Shown here: piece by piece, positions 35,096 to 43,719 of the stretch
How positions within the stretch are numbered: position 1 is the stretch's first letter
Layout of the letters: the number at the start of each line of letters is the position of its first letter
Source of the DNA: Myxococcota bacterium
GTDB taxonomy: Bacteria; Myxococcota_A; UBA9160; UBA6930
Direction: 5' to 3'
DNA length: 48,217 nucleotides
Assembly (NCBI GenBank): GCA_028277885.1
Contig: JANQFK010000069.1
Location: 1 to 48,217, forward strand
Program-made: the position numbers and the translations under genes
Notes under the pieces: generated by a model
Seen by the model: only the letters and a program-made list of their open reading frames with translations
Database searches by the model: none
Told to the model about the DNA's origin: nothing

Positions 35096-37570
35096 ATGCA
35101 AGCGAAGTTCCTCGGGTCGGCCGTCGTCGCCGGCGCCGTCCTGCTCTCCTCGACCGCACCCTCGCGCGCCGTCCAGTGCGTCGGCCTGCCCGGTCCCTGC
35201 CAGCCCACCATCCAGGCCGCCATCGACGCGGCCGGGCTGAACGACACGGTGCTGATCGGTCCGGGCACGTACCGCGAGGCGCTCGAGATCCCGCCCGCCC
35301 GGGCGGGACTCACGCTCCAGGGCAGCTCCGGCAACCCGGCCCAGGTGGTGATCCACGCCGACGCCAACCCGGCCGGGAACGACGGCCCGGGCATCCGGGT
35401 GCTCGCGGGGGCCGACGGCGTCACGATCCAGGCCCTCACGGTGCGCTCCGCCGACACCCAGGGGATCCACTCCGCGGCCGCGGGCACGCGCGTCCTCCAG
35501 GTGGTGGTGTCGAGCACCGGCGACGACTGCGTGAGCCTCCAGGGCGCCGGCCCGCGCGTCGAGCAGAGCACCCTCCAGGGCTGCGGCGGCGACGGCGTCC
35601 AGGTCGGGAGCTTCTCCACCGGCTTCCAGGTGCCGGGCGCGTTCCTGGAGGCGCTCAGCATCCGCGGCGTGGGGGACGACGGCGTCGACGCCGCGAGCCA
35701 CGGCGCGGTGCTGCGCTCGAACGACGTCTCGCTCACCGAGGACGACTGCATCAAGGTCTACGGGGACGGCGTCGAGATGACGGGCAACCAGGCGTCGGCC
35801 TGCGGCGGCGACGGCATCGTCGCCCCGGCCGGCGTGGTGGCCCCGACGACGAGCGACGACGTCACCCTCGTCTCGAACACGGTGGCCGTCACCGGGCGGC
35901 GCTGCTTCGGCGTCCACGGCGACCGCGCCAGCCTCCAGGGCAACACTGCCACCAACTGCGACGAGGACGGGATGTTCGTCGCCGGCGGCCTCGCCCGGCT
36001 GAGCGGCAACACGGTCGTGATGACCGATCGCGACGGCATGGAGGTCCGCGGCGACGCCGCAGTGCTAACGGGCAACGACGTGCGGCACGCCCAGGCCGAC
36101 GGCGTGGACGTGGACGGAAACGGTGCCGTCGTGAGCGACAACACCGTCTCGCGGACCCGCTACGACGGCATCGACCTCGACGGCGACGCGGGCCAGATCC
36201 TGCGGAACGACGTCTCGGGGGTGATCGACAACCACGAGCTGATCGACGTGGACGGCGCCGACGCGGTCGTGGACCAGAACGTCGTACAGAGCGCCCGCAA
36301 GAACGGCATCGACGTCGAGGGGGCGAGCCCGTCGGTGACGGACAACACGGTGCTCGACGTCATCGGCGAACCCCGCGGCAGCACGATCTGCCTCGGGGGT
36401 CCCAACGACGGGGACTACACCGGCACGGGTCCCGGCACGGACTCGGGCGATCCGCCACCGGAGTGCATCAACTTCTTCCGCTGCCTCGATTCGCTGTGCG
36501 TGGGCGGCCCGGTGGAGGGCGCGGCCTGCGCGACGGACGTGGACTGCTACGACCTGGGCAGCTCGATCTCCTGCGGCGGCGGCACCTGCCTGGGCGGCCC
36601 CGTGGCGGGCAGCGCCTGCAGCGTCGACGAGGACTGCGCGAACCTCGCCATCGAGGTGACCGGGGGGAGGCGAGCGGGCGAGGGAACCGAGCTCCTCGCC
36701 GGGATCGTGGTGGTGTGCGGCGACCAGTGCCAGGGCGGCGTGGTGAGCGGGAACCTGGTGGACGGCGTCGCCGACGGAGACGGCTACGAGATCCGTGGTG
36801 GGCCGGGCCTTCGCGTGGAGGGCAACGTCGCCCGCCACACCAACGACGACGGCTACGAGATCCTCGGAACCGGGGTCGAGGTCGTCGCGAACCTGGCGGA
36901 GATGAACGGCAACGCCCAGACCAGCATCGGCGACAACGGGTTCGCGATCTTCGGAAGCGGCCATCTCGTCGACCGGAACATCGCGCGCTGGAACCTCGAG
37001 GACGGCTTCCACGTCTGCGGACCGGGCCATACCCTCACCGGGAACTTCGCCGACGCCAACGGAGAGGACGGCTTCGACGTGAACGGCGACGGGCACGGCA
37101 TCACGACCCCCTGCACCGCCGGCACCTGTGACGGGGGCCCCGACGACGGAATGGCGTGCAACGTCGACGCGGACTGCGCTCGCACCATCGTCGCCCGGGA
37201 GAGCGGGGGGCGGTTCGTCCAGGGCATCTGCGGAGTCGACGGCGTCTGCATCAGCGGAGCCGACGTGGGACAGGCGTGCGCCTCCGACTTCCAGTGCGAC
37301 TCGGTCACCCTGCCCGACGACGGCCTGTGCGGCGACTACCTGCGCGCGAACCAGACGGCCACCACGGCGGCCTCGGGGACCCTGCTGCTCCAGAACTTCG
37401 CGCGGGAGAACCTCGCCGTCGGCTTCGAGGTGAGCGAAGGGGCGACCGGGACCGTGATCGAGGGCAACGCCGCGGCGGACAACCTCGTCTCGGCCTGCGA
37501 CGACGGGGCCGGCACGTCCCTGGTCGGCAACTTCTTCTCCGACACGGTCACTCCGTGCCGGATCGACTGA
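35096..37570 (+). CDS. secreted right-handed beta-helix protein with C-G-G-P cysteine inserts (paralogue 1)
   Basis: 824 residues. Signal peptide (KFLGSAVVAGAVLLSSTAPSRA), then AVQCVGLPGPCQPTIQAAIDAA and many PbH1 coils with repeated D-D-G-V/I-D turns and N-T-V/N-D-V ladders. Four or five inserts have the pattern C-x-G-G-P-x-x-G-x-x-C-x-x-D-x-D-C (CVGGPVEGAACATDVDC, CLGGPVAGSACSVDEDC, CDGGPDDGMACNVDADC). The C-terminal coils (DGFHVCGPGHTLTGN, EDGFDVNGDGHG) recur in the next gene. Function unknown; the fold usually binds or cuts polysaccharides. AGGGGA lies before the ATG. First of a four-gene row. Confidence 0.88.
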   Translation: MQAKFLGSAVVAGAVLLSSTAPSRAVQCVGLPGPCQPTIQAAIDAAGLNDTVLIGPGTYREALEIPPARAGLTLQGSSGNPAQVVIHADANPAGNDGPGIRVLAGADGVTIQALTVRSADTQGIHSAAAGTRVLQVVVSSTGDDCVSLQGAGPRVEQSTLQGCGGDGVQVGSFSTGFQVPGAFLEALSIRGVGDDGVDAASHGAVLRSNDVSLTEDDCIKVYGDGVEMTGNQASACGGDGIVAPAGVVAPTTSDDVTLVSNTVAVTGRRCFGVHGDRASLQGNTATNCDEDGMFVAGGLARLSGNTVVMTDRDGMEVRGDAAVLTGNDVRHAQADGVDVDGNGAVVSDNTVSRTRYDGIDLDGDAGQILRNDVSGVIDNHELIDVDGADAVVDQNVVQSARKNGIDVEGASPSVTDNTVLDVIGEPRGSTICLGGPNDGDYTGTGPGTDSGDPPPECINFFRCLDSLCVGGPVEGAACATDVDCYDLGSSISCGGGTCLGGPVAGSACSVDEDCANLAIEVTGGRRAGEGTELLAGIVVVCGDQCQGGVVSGNLVDGVADGDGYEIRGGPGLRVEGNVARHTNDDGYEILGTGVEVVANLAEMNGNAQTSIGDNGFAIFGSGHLVDRNIARWNLEDGFHVCGPGHTLTGNFADANGEDGFDVNGDGHGITTPCTAGTCDGGPDDGMACNVDADCARTIVARESGGRFVQGICGVDGVCISGADVGQACASDFQCDSVTLPDDGLCGDYLRANQTATTAASGTLLLQNFARENLAVGFEVSEGATGTVIEGNAAADNLVSACDDGAGTSLVGNFFSDTVTPCRID

Positions 37571-37587
37571 TGCGGGGAGGGCACAGG

Positions 37588-39630
37588 ATGACGCGAGCGA
37601 TGCGAGTGCTGCTGCTGCTGGCCATGGCCTCGCTGGGGCCCAGCGCGGCCGGGGCCGTCGAGTGCGTGGGCGCGTTCGGCTGCTCCGCCACCATCCAGGA
37701 CGCGGTCGACGCCGCCGACCCGGGCGAGTTCATCGTGATCCTGCCCGGCACCTATCCCGACCCGGTGCGGGTCCCGGCCGACAAGGACGGCGTCTGGCTC
37801 TACGGCCTCGCCCCCTCCCTCGTCGTCCTGGAAGTGTCCATGGAGCCGGGCGATCCGCTGCGCCGGGCCATCACCATCGAGTCCGGCGCCACGGGCGTGC
37901 GCATCTCGAACCTGACGGTCCGCAACGGCGACAACGAGGGGATCCTCGGCGAGATCGGGAGCCACTCCGCGCACATCCAGAACGTGGTGGTCGAGGGCCC
38001 CAAGGGCTCCTGCATCAACCTGCTGGGCGACGACGCCACGGTGAGGGACAGCACGCTGCGAAGCTGCGGGCGCCACGGGATCGAGATCGGCTTCCGTGGC
38101 ACTACCGGGCCGTTCTTCCCCTGCCCGGCGCCGCCCTGCCTCGCGGACCGCGCGCAGATCCTGAACAACTCGATCCAGGGCTGCGGCACCGCCGGCGTGC
38201 AGGTGATCGGCACCGACGCCCTCATGCAGGGCAACGACGTCTCGCGCACCCAGGGCGTGGGCCTGCGCTACCGGGGTGGCGGCACCACGCTGCGCGGGAA
38301 CACGGTCCGGACGACCCGGGAGGACAGCGTCCAGGGCCGAGGGGACGGCGTGCTGATCGAGGGCAACGCGTTCTCGAACGCCGACGAGGAGTGCATGGAG
38401 CTCCGCGGCCGCGACATCCAGATCCTCAACAACACCTTCCACTTCTGCGAGGAGAAGGCCTTCGCGATCCAGGGCGGGAGCGGGCCCTTCCACTCGGAGC
38501 CCCAGGACAACCGCATCGTGGGCAACGAGGGCCGCTTCCTGGGCCACGACTGCATGGAGGCGGGCGGTCCGAACCTGCTCGTCCAGGACAACGTGTTCGA
38601 CCACTGCTCCGACGACGGGCTGCAGATCTTCGGCTCGGCCGACGGTGCCCGGATCCTCGACAACACCCTGCGCAACATCCGCTTCGACGCCATCGAGATC
38701 GGGAGCGACGCCGAGAACGTGCTCGTGGAGGGCAACCTGCTCGAGTACGTGCGGCTCGACGGCATCGACCACAACGGGGACGACGGGACGATCCAGGACA
38801 ACACGGTGCGTCACGTCCAGGGCGTCGGCATCAAGGCGAGGGGCCGGAACCCCACCGTCCGGGGCAACCTGGTCGAGAACGGCATCCGGGCCGGCTACCG
38901 CATCTCCTGCGGTGCGTTCTCCCTGGCGAACGGCCTCTCCATCGACGACTCGGTGAACGCGGGCGACTGCAACGGCGGGTTCGTCGAGAACAACGTGGCC
39001 CGCCACATCTCGGACGACGACGGCTTCCAGGTCTTCTTCGGCAACGCGGCGGCGGCGGACCCGCCCCTGGTCCTGCTGGACAACCGCGCGGAGCAGACCG
39101 GCGACGACGGCTTCCAGCTCTTCGGGAGCGACATCATCGCGGCCAACAACGTGGCGACGGGCAACGGCGGGGGGCGCCGGGGCACCGGCGACAACGGCTT
39201 CCTCGTCTTCGGCGCCAACCATATCCTCCAGGGCAACGAGGCCAGCGAGAACTTCGAGGACGGCTTCCACCTGTGCGGCCAGGGGCACCTGCTGTTCGGC
39301 AACACCGCCCGGGACAACCTCGAGGACGGCTTCGACGTGAACGGCGACCAGCGGGGCGCGGGTGAGAACTGCGACTCCACCGCCAGCGACGACTGCACCG
39401 TGGAGGACTCGGCCACCTGTGAGAACGCCGCCACGGGCATCATCCTGGCCAACAACTCCGCGACGGGCAGCGTGGCCGTGGGGATCGAGCTCAGTGCCGG
39501 CGCCACGGGGCTCGCGATCGTCGGCAACGTCGCGGCGGGCAACGAGGTCGACTTCTGCGACGAGACCCCCGGCGCCATCGACGCCGGAGGGAACGTCTTC
39601 GCGAACACCTCGGGCTGCGTCCGTGACTGA
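37588..39630 (+). CDS. secreted right-handed beta-helix protein (paralogue 2)
   Basis: 680 residues. Signal peptide (MRVLLLLAMASLGPSAAGA), then AVECVGAFGCSATIQDAVDAA, matching the mature N-terminus of the protein before it. PbH1 coils fill the rest, and NFEDGFHLCGQGHLLFGNTARDNLEDGFDVNGD near the end repeats the paralogue's last coils. It lacks the C-G-G-P cysteine inserts except traces. ATG at 37588 is preferred for the GGAGG eight bases upstream; an ATG at 37570 overlaps the previous stop (TGATG). Probably a surface or secreted partner of paralogue 1. Confidence 0.88.
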   Translation: MTRAMRVLLLLAMASLGPSAAGAVECVGAFGCSATIQDAVDAADPGEFIVILPGTYPDPVRVPADKDGVWLYGLAPSLVVLEVSMEPGDPLRRAITIESGATGVRISNLTVRNGDNEGILGEIGSHSAHIQNVVVEGPKGSCINLLGDDATVRDSTLRSCGRHGIEIGFRGTTGPFFPCPAPPCLADRAQILNNSIQGCGTAGVQVIGTDALMQGNDVSRTQGVGLRYRGGGTTLRGNTVRTTREDSVQGRGDGVLIEGNAFSNADEECMELRGRDIQILNNTFHFCEEKAFAIQGGSGPFHSEPQDNRIVGNEGRFLGHDCMEAGGPNLLVQDNVFDHCSDDGLQIFGSADGARILDNTLRNIRFDAIEIGSDAENVLVEGNLLEYVRLDGIDHNGDDGTIQDNTVRHVQGVGIKARGRNPTVRGNLVENGIRAGYRISCGAFSLANGLSIDDSVNAGDCNGGFVENNVARHISDDDGFQVFFGNAAAADPPLVLLDNRAEQTGDDGFQLFGSDIIAANNVATGNGGGRRGTGDNGFLVFGANHILQGNEASENFEDGFHLCGQGHLLFGNTARDNLEDGFDVNGDQRGAGENCDSTASDDCTVEDSATCENAATGIILANNSATGSVAVGIELSAGATGLAIVGNVAAGNEVDFCDETPGAIDAGGNVFANTSGCVRD

Positions 39631-40675
39631 TGCGGAGGCCGCGCGCCTGGGGCGCGCGCTGCGGGCCTTCACCACGCGCAACGTCCCCGACGCCGCGTTG
39701 CGCGGCCTGTCGGGCCCCGGGGCCCGGCCCCGGGCCGGCGACCTGGTCCTGGCCCGCGTCGTCGAGCTCGGCTTCCACGAGCGCCTCCACCGCGTGGACG
39801 GGCGCCGGGCGCTGCTGTTCCGGGAGGACGAGGTGCTGCTGGCCTACGGGGCGCGCTACGCGCCGGACCAGTTCGAGGCCGTGGTGCCCGATTCCCTGGG
39901 GCCCTGCGACCTGGCGGCCGGGGGCGGCGTCGCGGGGCGGGTGGTGCGCGCCCACGAGAAGATCTTCGAGCCGCCGACGCGCCTCGACGGGCTGGGCCTG
40001 GTGACGGGCGCCGAGGACCGGCCGATCAACCTGGCGGACTTCGCCCTGCCCTTCTGCGCCGGAGCGCCGCGGGTGCCGCTGCTGCTCGTGGTCGGCGCGA
40101 CCATGAACTCGGGCAAGACCCGCGCCGCGGCCTCGCTGGTGCGCGGCCTCTCCCGCGCGGGCCACGCCGTGGGCGCGCTCAAGCTGACCGGCACGGGCGC
40201 CTCGGGAGACTTCTTCGCCCTCCGGGACGCCGGCGCCTGCCGGGTGCTCGACTTCACCGACGCCGGGCTGGCGAGCACCTACCGGGTGCCGGCCACCGAG
40301 CTGGAGGCCACGGCGCGCGTCCTCCAGAGCCAGGCGGCGGCGAGCGGAGCCACGGTGGTGGTGGCGGAGCTCGGCGACGGGCTCTACCAGCCCGAGACCG
40401 CCACGCTGCTCGAGTCCGCCACCCTGCGCAGCGCCAGCACCCGGGTGCTGTTCGCGGGCTCGAACGCGCTGGCCTGCGGGGCCGGCGTGCAGTGGCTCCA
40501 GGAGCGCGGGCACCGGCCGGCCGCGCTGTCGGGCCGGCTCTGCCTCTCCCCGCTGGCGACCGAGGAGGCGCGCCGGACCCTCGGGCTGCCGGTGCTCTCC
40601 CTCGAGGAGCTCGAGGATCCCGGCGTGGCGGGCTCCCTGCTGCCGAGCGTCGTCGCGGCGGGGGCGGCCTGGTGA
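39623..40675 (+). CDS. P-loop NTPase of unknown function (SIMIBI-like)
   Basis: 350 residues. An N-terminal beta-rich region of about 130 residues (RPRAGDLVLARVVELGFHERL, ALLFREDEVLLAYG) is followed by a nucleotide-binding domain with Walker A GATMNSGKT (158-166), a following ALKLTGTGASGD segment and VVVAELGDGLYQPETA as the likely Walker B region. The pattern recalls MobB/BioD-like SIMIBI proteins, but no family could be assigned. GTG at 39623 overlaps the beta-helix gene by eight bases and its stop overlaps the ABC gene start (GTGA), so the three are one transcript. Cytoplasmic. Confidence 0.75.
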   Translation: MTDAEAARLGRALRAFTTRNVPDAALRGLSGPGARPRAGDLVLARVVELGFHERLHRVDGRRALLFREDEVLLAYGARYAPDQFEAVVPDSLGPCDLAAGGGVAGRVVRAHEKIFEPPTRLDGLGLVTGAEDRPINLADFALPFCAGAPRVPLLLVVGATMNSGKTRAAASLVRGLSRAGHAVGALKLTGTGASGDFFALRDAGACRVLDFTDAGLASTYRVPATELEATARVLQSQAAASGATVVVAELGDGLYQPETATLLESATLRSASTRVLFAGSNALACGAGVQWLQERGHRPAALSGRLCLSPLATEEARRTLGLPVLSLEELEDPGVAGSLLPSVVAAGAAW

Positions 40676-42279
40676 GGCTGCCCCGGATCCGGGCCAGCCG
40701 CGCGCGCCGGCGCCTGCTGGGCCGGCTCGTCGCGAACGGCCTCGCCCAGGCGGGCGTGACCCTCGCCGCCGCCGTCGCGCTCCACGCGCTCACGCGCGGG
40801 GCGGGGCCGCCCGCCGCCGCCGGCGTCGCGCTCCTCGCCGCCGCCGCGGCCCTGGTGGCGCTGCGCATCCGCGAGCGCGTGGACGCCGAGCGCCTCGGCC
40901 AGCACTACGCGCGCCGGGTGCGGACGCGGCTGTTCCGGGCGGCCGTCGCCGCCGGGGGACGCGGCGACCCGCGCTGGCGGATCGGCCCCTCGCTGGTGCG
41001 GCTGGTCACGGACCTGAACGCGCTGCGCCACTGGGTGGGGTCCGGCGTGGCGCGGCTGGCCGTGGCCGGGATCTCGCTGGCGGGCGCCCTCGGCGCACTG
41101 GCGTGGCTGGATCCCGGCCTGGCGCTGGCGGGGGCGCTCCTCGTCGCGGGCTTCGCGGCCGCGGCCGCGCTCCTCACGGGCCCGCTGCGCCGCGCGATCC
41201 GGGCCCAGCGCGGCCGGCGCGGCCGCCTGGCGTCGCGCCTCGGCGACCGGCTGCTCGGCGTCGCCAGCGTGGCGTCCCACGGGCGGCTCGCCGAGGAGCG
41301 CGCCGCCCTCGATCGCGCGGGGCGCCGGCTCGCGAGCGCGAGCGTGCGGCGGACCCGGGTCTCCGCGCTGCTGCGCGCGCTGCCCGAAGCGGCCCTGCCC
41401 CTCGGCGCCGCGCTCGGGGCCGTGCTGCTTGCGAGCGACGCGCGGGCCACGGAGCTGCCCGCCGGCCTGTTCGTCTTCGGCGTGATGGCGACCTCGCTGC
41501 GCGACGTGGCCCGGGCCTGGAGCGTGCGGCTCGCCTTCGAGGAGGGCCGGCGGCGCGTCGAGGCCCTGCTCGAGGCGGCGCCCGCGGAGGAGCGCGCCGG
41601 CGTCGAGCGCCGGGCGCTCCCGGGGCGCGAGCCGCTGCGCCTCGACGCCGGGGCCGCGACCCTCCGGCCCGGCGAGACCGCGATCCTGGTGGGACCCTCG
41701 GGCTCGGGCAAGTCCACGCTCCTGCTCTCCTGTGCCGGCCTCGGCGCCCTCGCCCCGGTGCCGGTGCCGGTGCGGATCGACGGCGCGGCCGCGGACGGGA
41801 TCGCGGGCGCCTCGCTCCGTGCCGCCGCGAAGCTGGTCTCGCCCGAGCTGCCGCTCCTGCCCGGCCGCGTGCTCGACAACGTGCGCTACGGCGGAGCCGA
41901 CGCCTCGGAGCGGGTCGCGGAGGCGCTCGAGGTCTGCGGGCTCGGGACGCTGCGCGAGCGCTCCGTGGCCGAGCTTCCGGCGGGGCTCCTCGCGCGCGTC
42001 CGTCTCGCGCGGGCCTGGGCGGCGGCGCCCCGCCTGCTGCTCGTCGACGACCCCTACCTTTTGGGAGACCCCGAGGGCCGCAAGGGGCTCGCGCGCCTCG
42101 CCGCCACCCGGCGCGCCACGCTGCTCATCGCCGCGGGCGAGCCCCCGGAGCTGGCGGCGCCCCACGCCGTGTGGCGGATCGAGGCCGGCGCCGTCGCGGA
42201 GACCGGAGCGTCCTGGGAGTCCGACCCAGGATGGGTCGGACTCCGCCGCAAAGCGAGCCCGCAGGGCTCGCTCGGCTAG
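40672..42279 (+). CDS. ABC exporter-like protein with degenerate ATPase domain
   Basis: 535 residues, membrane domain fused to ATPase. Several hydrophobic helices (VTLAAAVALHALT, AAGVALLAAAAALVAL, LAVAGISLAGALGALAWL, ALAGALLVAGFAAAAALL) are followed by Walker A GPSGSGKST (341-349). The remaining motifs depart from active enzymes: the signature LSGGQ reads LPAGL (435-439), the catalytic glutamate after Walker B is D460 (LLLVDDP), and no H-loop histidine is seen near residues 484-490 (LLIAAGEP). The last 21 residues are encoded by twin-hairpin repeat copy 2. GTG start overlaps the NTPase stop. Substrate unknown. Confidence 0.85.
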   Translation: MRLPRIRASRARRRLLGRLVANGLAQAGVTLAAAVALHALTRGAGPPAAAGVALLAAAAALVALRIRERVDAERLGQHYARRVRTRLFRAAVAAGGRGDPRWRIGPSLVRLVTDLNALRHWVGSGVARLAVAGISLAGALGALAWLDPGLALAGALLVAGFAAAAALLTGPLRRAIRAQRGRRGRLASRLGDRLLGVASVASHGRLAEERAALDRAGRRLASASVRRTRVSALLRALPEAALPLGAALGAVLLASDARATELPAGLFVFGVMATSLRDVARAWSVRLAFEEGRRRVEALLEAAPAEERAGVERRALPGREPLRLDAGAATLRPGETAILVGPSGSGKSTLLLSCAGLGALAPVPVPVRIDGAAADGIAGASLRAAAKLVSPELPLLPGRVLDNVRYGGADASERVAEALEVCGLGTLRERSVAELPAGLLARVRLARAWAAAPRLLLVDDPYLLGDPEGRKGLARLAATRRATLLIAAGEPPELAAPHAVWRIEAGAVAETGASWESDPGWVGLRRKASPQGSLG

Positions 42280-42280
42280 C
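42217..42280 (+). repeat. twin-hairpin repeat element, copy 2 (inside the ABC gene end)
   Basis: Stem 1 is 42217-42227 paired with 42233-42243 (11 bp perfect, loop AGGAT). Stem 2 is 42252-42260 paired with 42264-42272 (AGCGAGCCC, loop GCA). The end CGGCTAGC supplies the TAG of the ABC gene. It differs from copy 1 mainly in loops and in paired positions. Confidence 0.85.
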
Positions 42281-42294
42281 GCTCGGGCACGTGC

Positions 42295-43719
42295 TCAGGG
42301 GAGCGGGATGCCCAGGACCCGCCAGCCCTCCCGCGAGGCGGCCCCCGTCTCCCGGCGGAACAGCCAGGAGACGGCGTCGAGCCGGTAGCCCTCGGCCTCG
42401 CGCGAGCGCGCCAGGCCCCACAGCCAGTCGGTGCGCGACTCGTCGTCGGCGAAGCGGCGCTCGTAGAGGGTGAAGAGACCGGCCGCGTTGCGCTGGAAGG
42501 GCTCCCCCGAGAGCGGCAGCACCCAGGGCGCGAGCAGCTTGCCGGTCGCGTGCTCGGCGCCGGCCTCGTCGCGCCAGGTGCGCTCGCGCTGGCTGAAGAG
42601 CGGCCACACGTCGCGGCGCAGCCTCGTCTCCCCGGTGGCGCGGTCGCTGCGGCGCTCGAAGCGGTTCAGGTACAGGACGCGCAGGGACTCGGCGGCGAGG
42701 TCGCCCTCCTGGAGGCGCAGCGCGTCGAAGGCGCCGAACAGCGAGCCGGTGCGGTCGTAGCCGGGCCCCTGGCGCCGCCGGAAGAACGGCTCGACCTTGA
42801 GCTCCCGCGAGCCCGCGTAGCCCTCCCGGGCCGGCGTGCGCGCCGTGCGGAAGAGGGGCCAGACCAGGTCGAGCGACGTCGCGCCGGTGCGCTCGTTGGC
42901 CGAGTCCATGTAGACGGGGCCCAGCACGAAGCGCGAGCGCGCGTGCTCGGAGCGCGACTCGCCCCAGAGCGGCAGCACGAGGCGGATCTTCCGCTCCGCC
43001 GGGCCGCCGGGCTTCTCGGTGCGCCAGTGCACGAAGGGCCAGAGCGCGAAGCGCCGGTCCCACTCGCCCTCCCGCTTGTCGTGGCCGTAGAAGGGCCACA
43101 CCCGGAGCAGCTCGCGCCCGCCCCCCCGGCCCCAGGAGAAGAAGGGCCACAGCACGTGGGTGCGCACGAACCCCCGGTGGTCGCGGCTGCGGCCGAAGAG
43201 CGGGAACAGCCAGAAGTCGATGCGCTCGCGGCCGAAGCGCTCCTTGGCGACACCGCCGAAGGGGAAGAAGCCGCCGTAGCGCTCGCCGCCGTCGGTGCGC
43301 CCGCCGAAGGCGAGGAGGAAGGTCCAGCGGTCGCCCTCGGAGCCCGGGCCCGCCTCGGTCTCGAAGGTGCGGTCGAGGAAGGGGGTCACGCGCATGCGCG
43401 TGCGATCCGGGCGCCAGCGCCACTGGGCGATGGGGTGGAGCAGCTCGAGGTCGCGCCGCTCGGGCCCCTCGAGCTCCGCCACCAAGGGGCGCAGGGTCCA
43501 GATCGAGTCCCAGCGCGGCGCCTCGCCGGCCGGCCCCGGCGTGGTGCGCCAGCGCTCGTGGAACGGCCCCCCGATGCGCGTCGACTCGAGGCCCGCCACC
43601 GGGCGCGCGTCGCGCACCACGAAGGGCCACAGGTCGAGGGGGCGCGGGTCCGCTGCGGCGCCCATCGCCGGCAGCGCGCAGGCGAGCGCGATCCCGAGGG
43701 CGAGGGCGCCGCGCCTCAC
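42295..43719 (-). CDS. exported protein with repeated W-P-F motifs
   Basis: 474 residues, family not recognised. Signal peptide (ALALGIALACALPAMGAAA) after a GTG start that overlaps the upstream stop (GTGA). The body is a run of aromatic strand-turn-strand units about 22-28 residues long: LDLWPFVV, FWLFPLFGRSRD, HVLWPFFSWGRGG, LLRVWPFYGHDK, FALWPFVHWR, LVLPLWGES, LDLVWPLFRTAR, RRDVWPLFSQRE. Alternating aromatic and charged residues resemble an outer-membrane beta-barrel. Last gene behind mlaEFD and a GT2, which supports an envelope role. Confidence 0.75.
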   Translation of the reverse strand: MRRGALALGIALACALPAMGAAADPRPLDLWPFVVRDARPVAGLESTRIGGPFHERWRTTPGPAGEAPRWDSIWTLRPLVAELEGPERRDLELLHPIAQWRWRPDRTRMRVTPFLDRTFETEAGPGSEGDRWTFLLAFGGRTDGGERYGGFFPFGGVAKERFGRERIDFWLFPLFGRSRDHRGFVRTHVLWPFFSWGRGGGRELLRVWPFYGHDKREGEWDRRFALWPFVHWRTEKPGGPAERKIRLVLPLWGESRSEHARSRFVLGPVYMDSANERTGATSLDLVWPLFRTARTPAREGYAGSRELKVEPFFRRRQGPGYDRTGSLFGAFDALRLQEGDLAAESLRVLYLNRFERRSDRATGETRLRRDVWPLFSQRERTWRDEAGAEHATGKLLAPWVLPLSGEPFQRNAAGLFTLYERRFADDESRTDWLWGLARSREAEGYRLDAVSWLFRRETGAASREGWRVLGIPLP

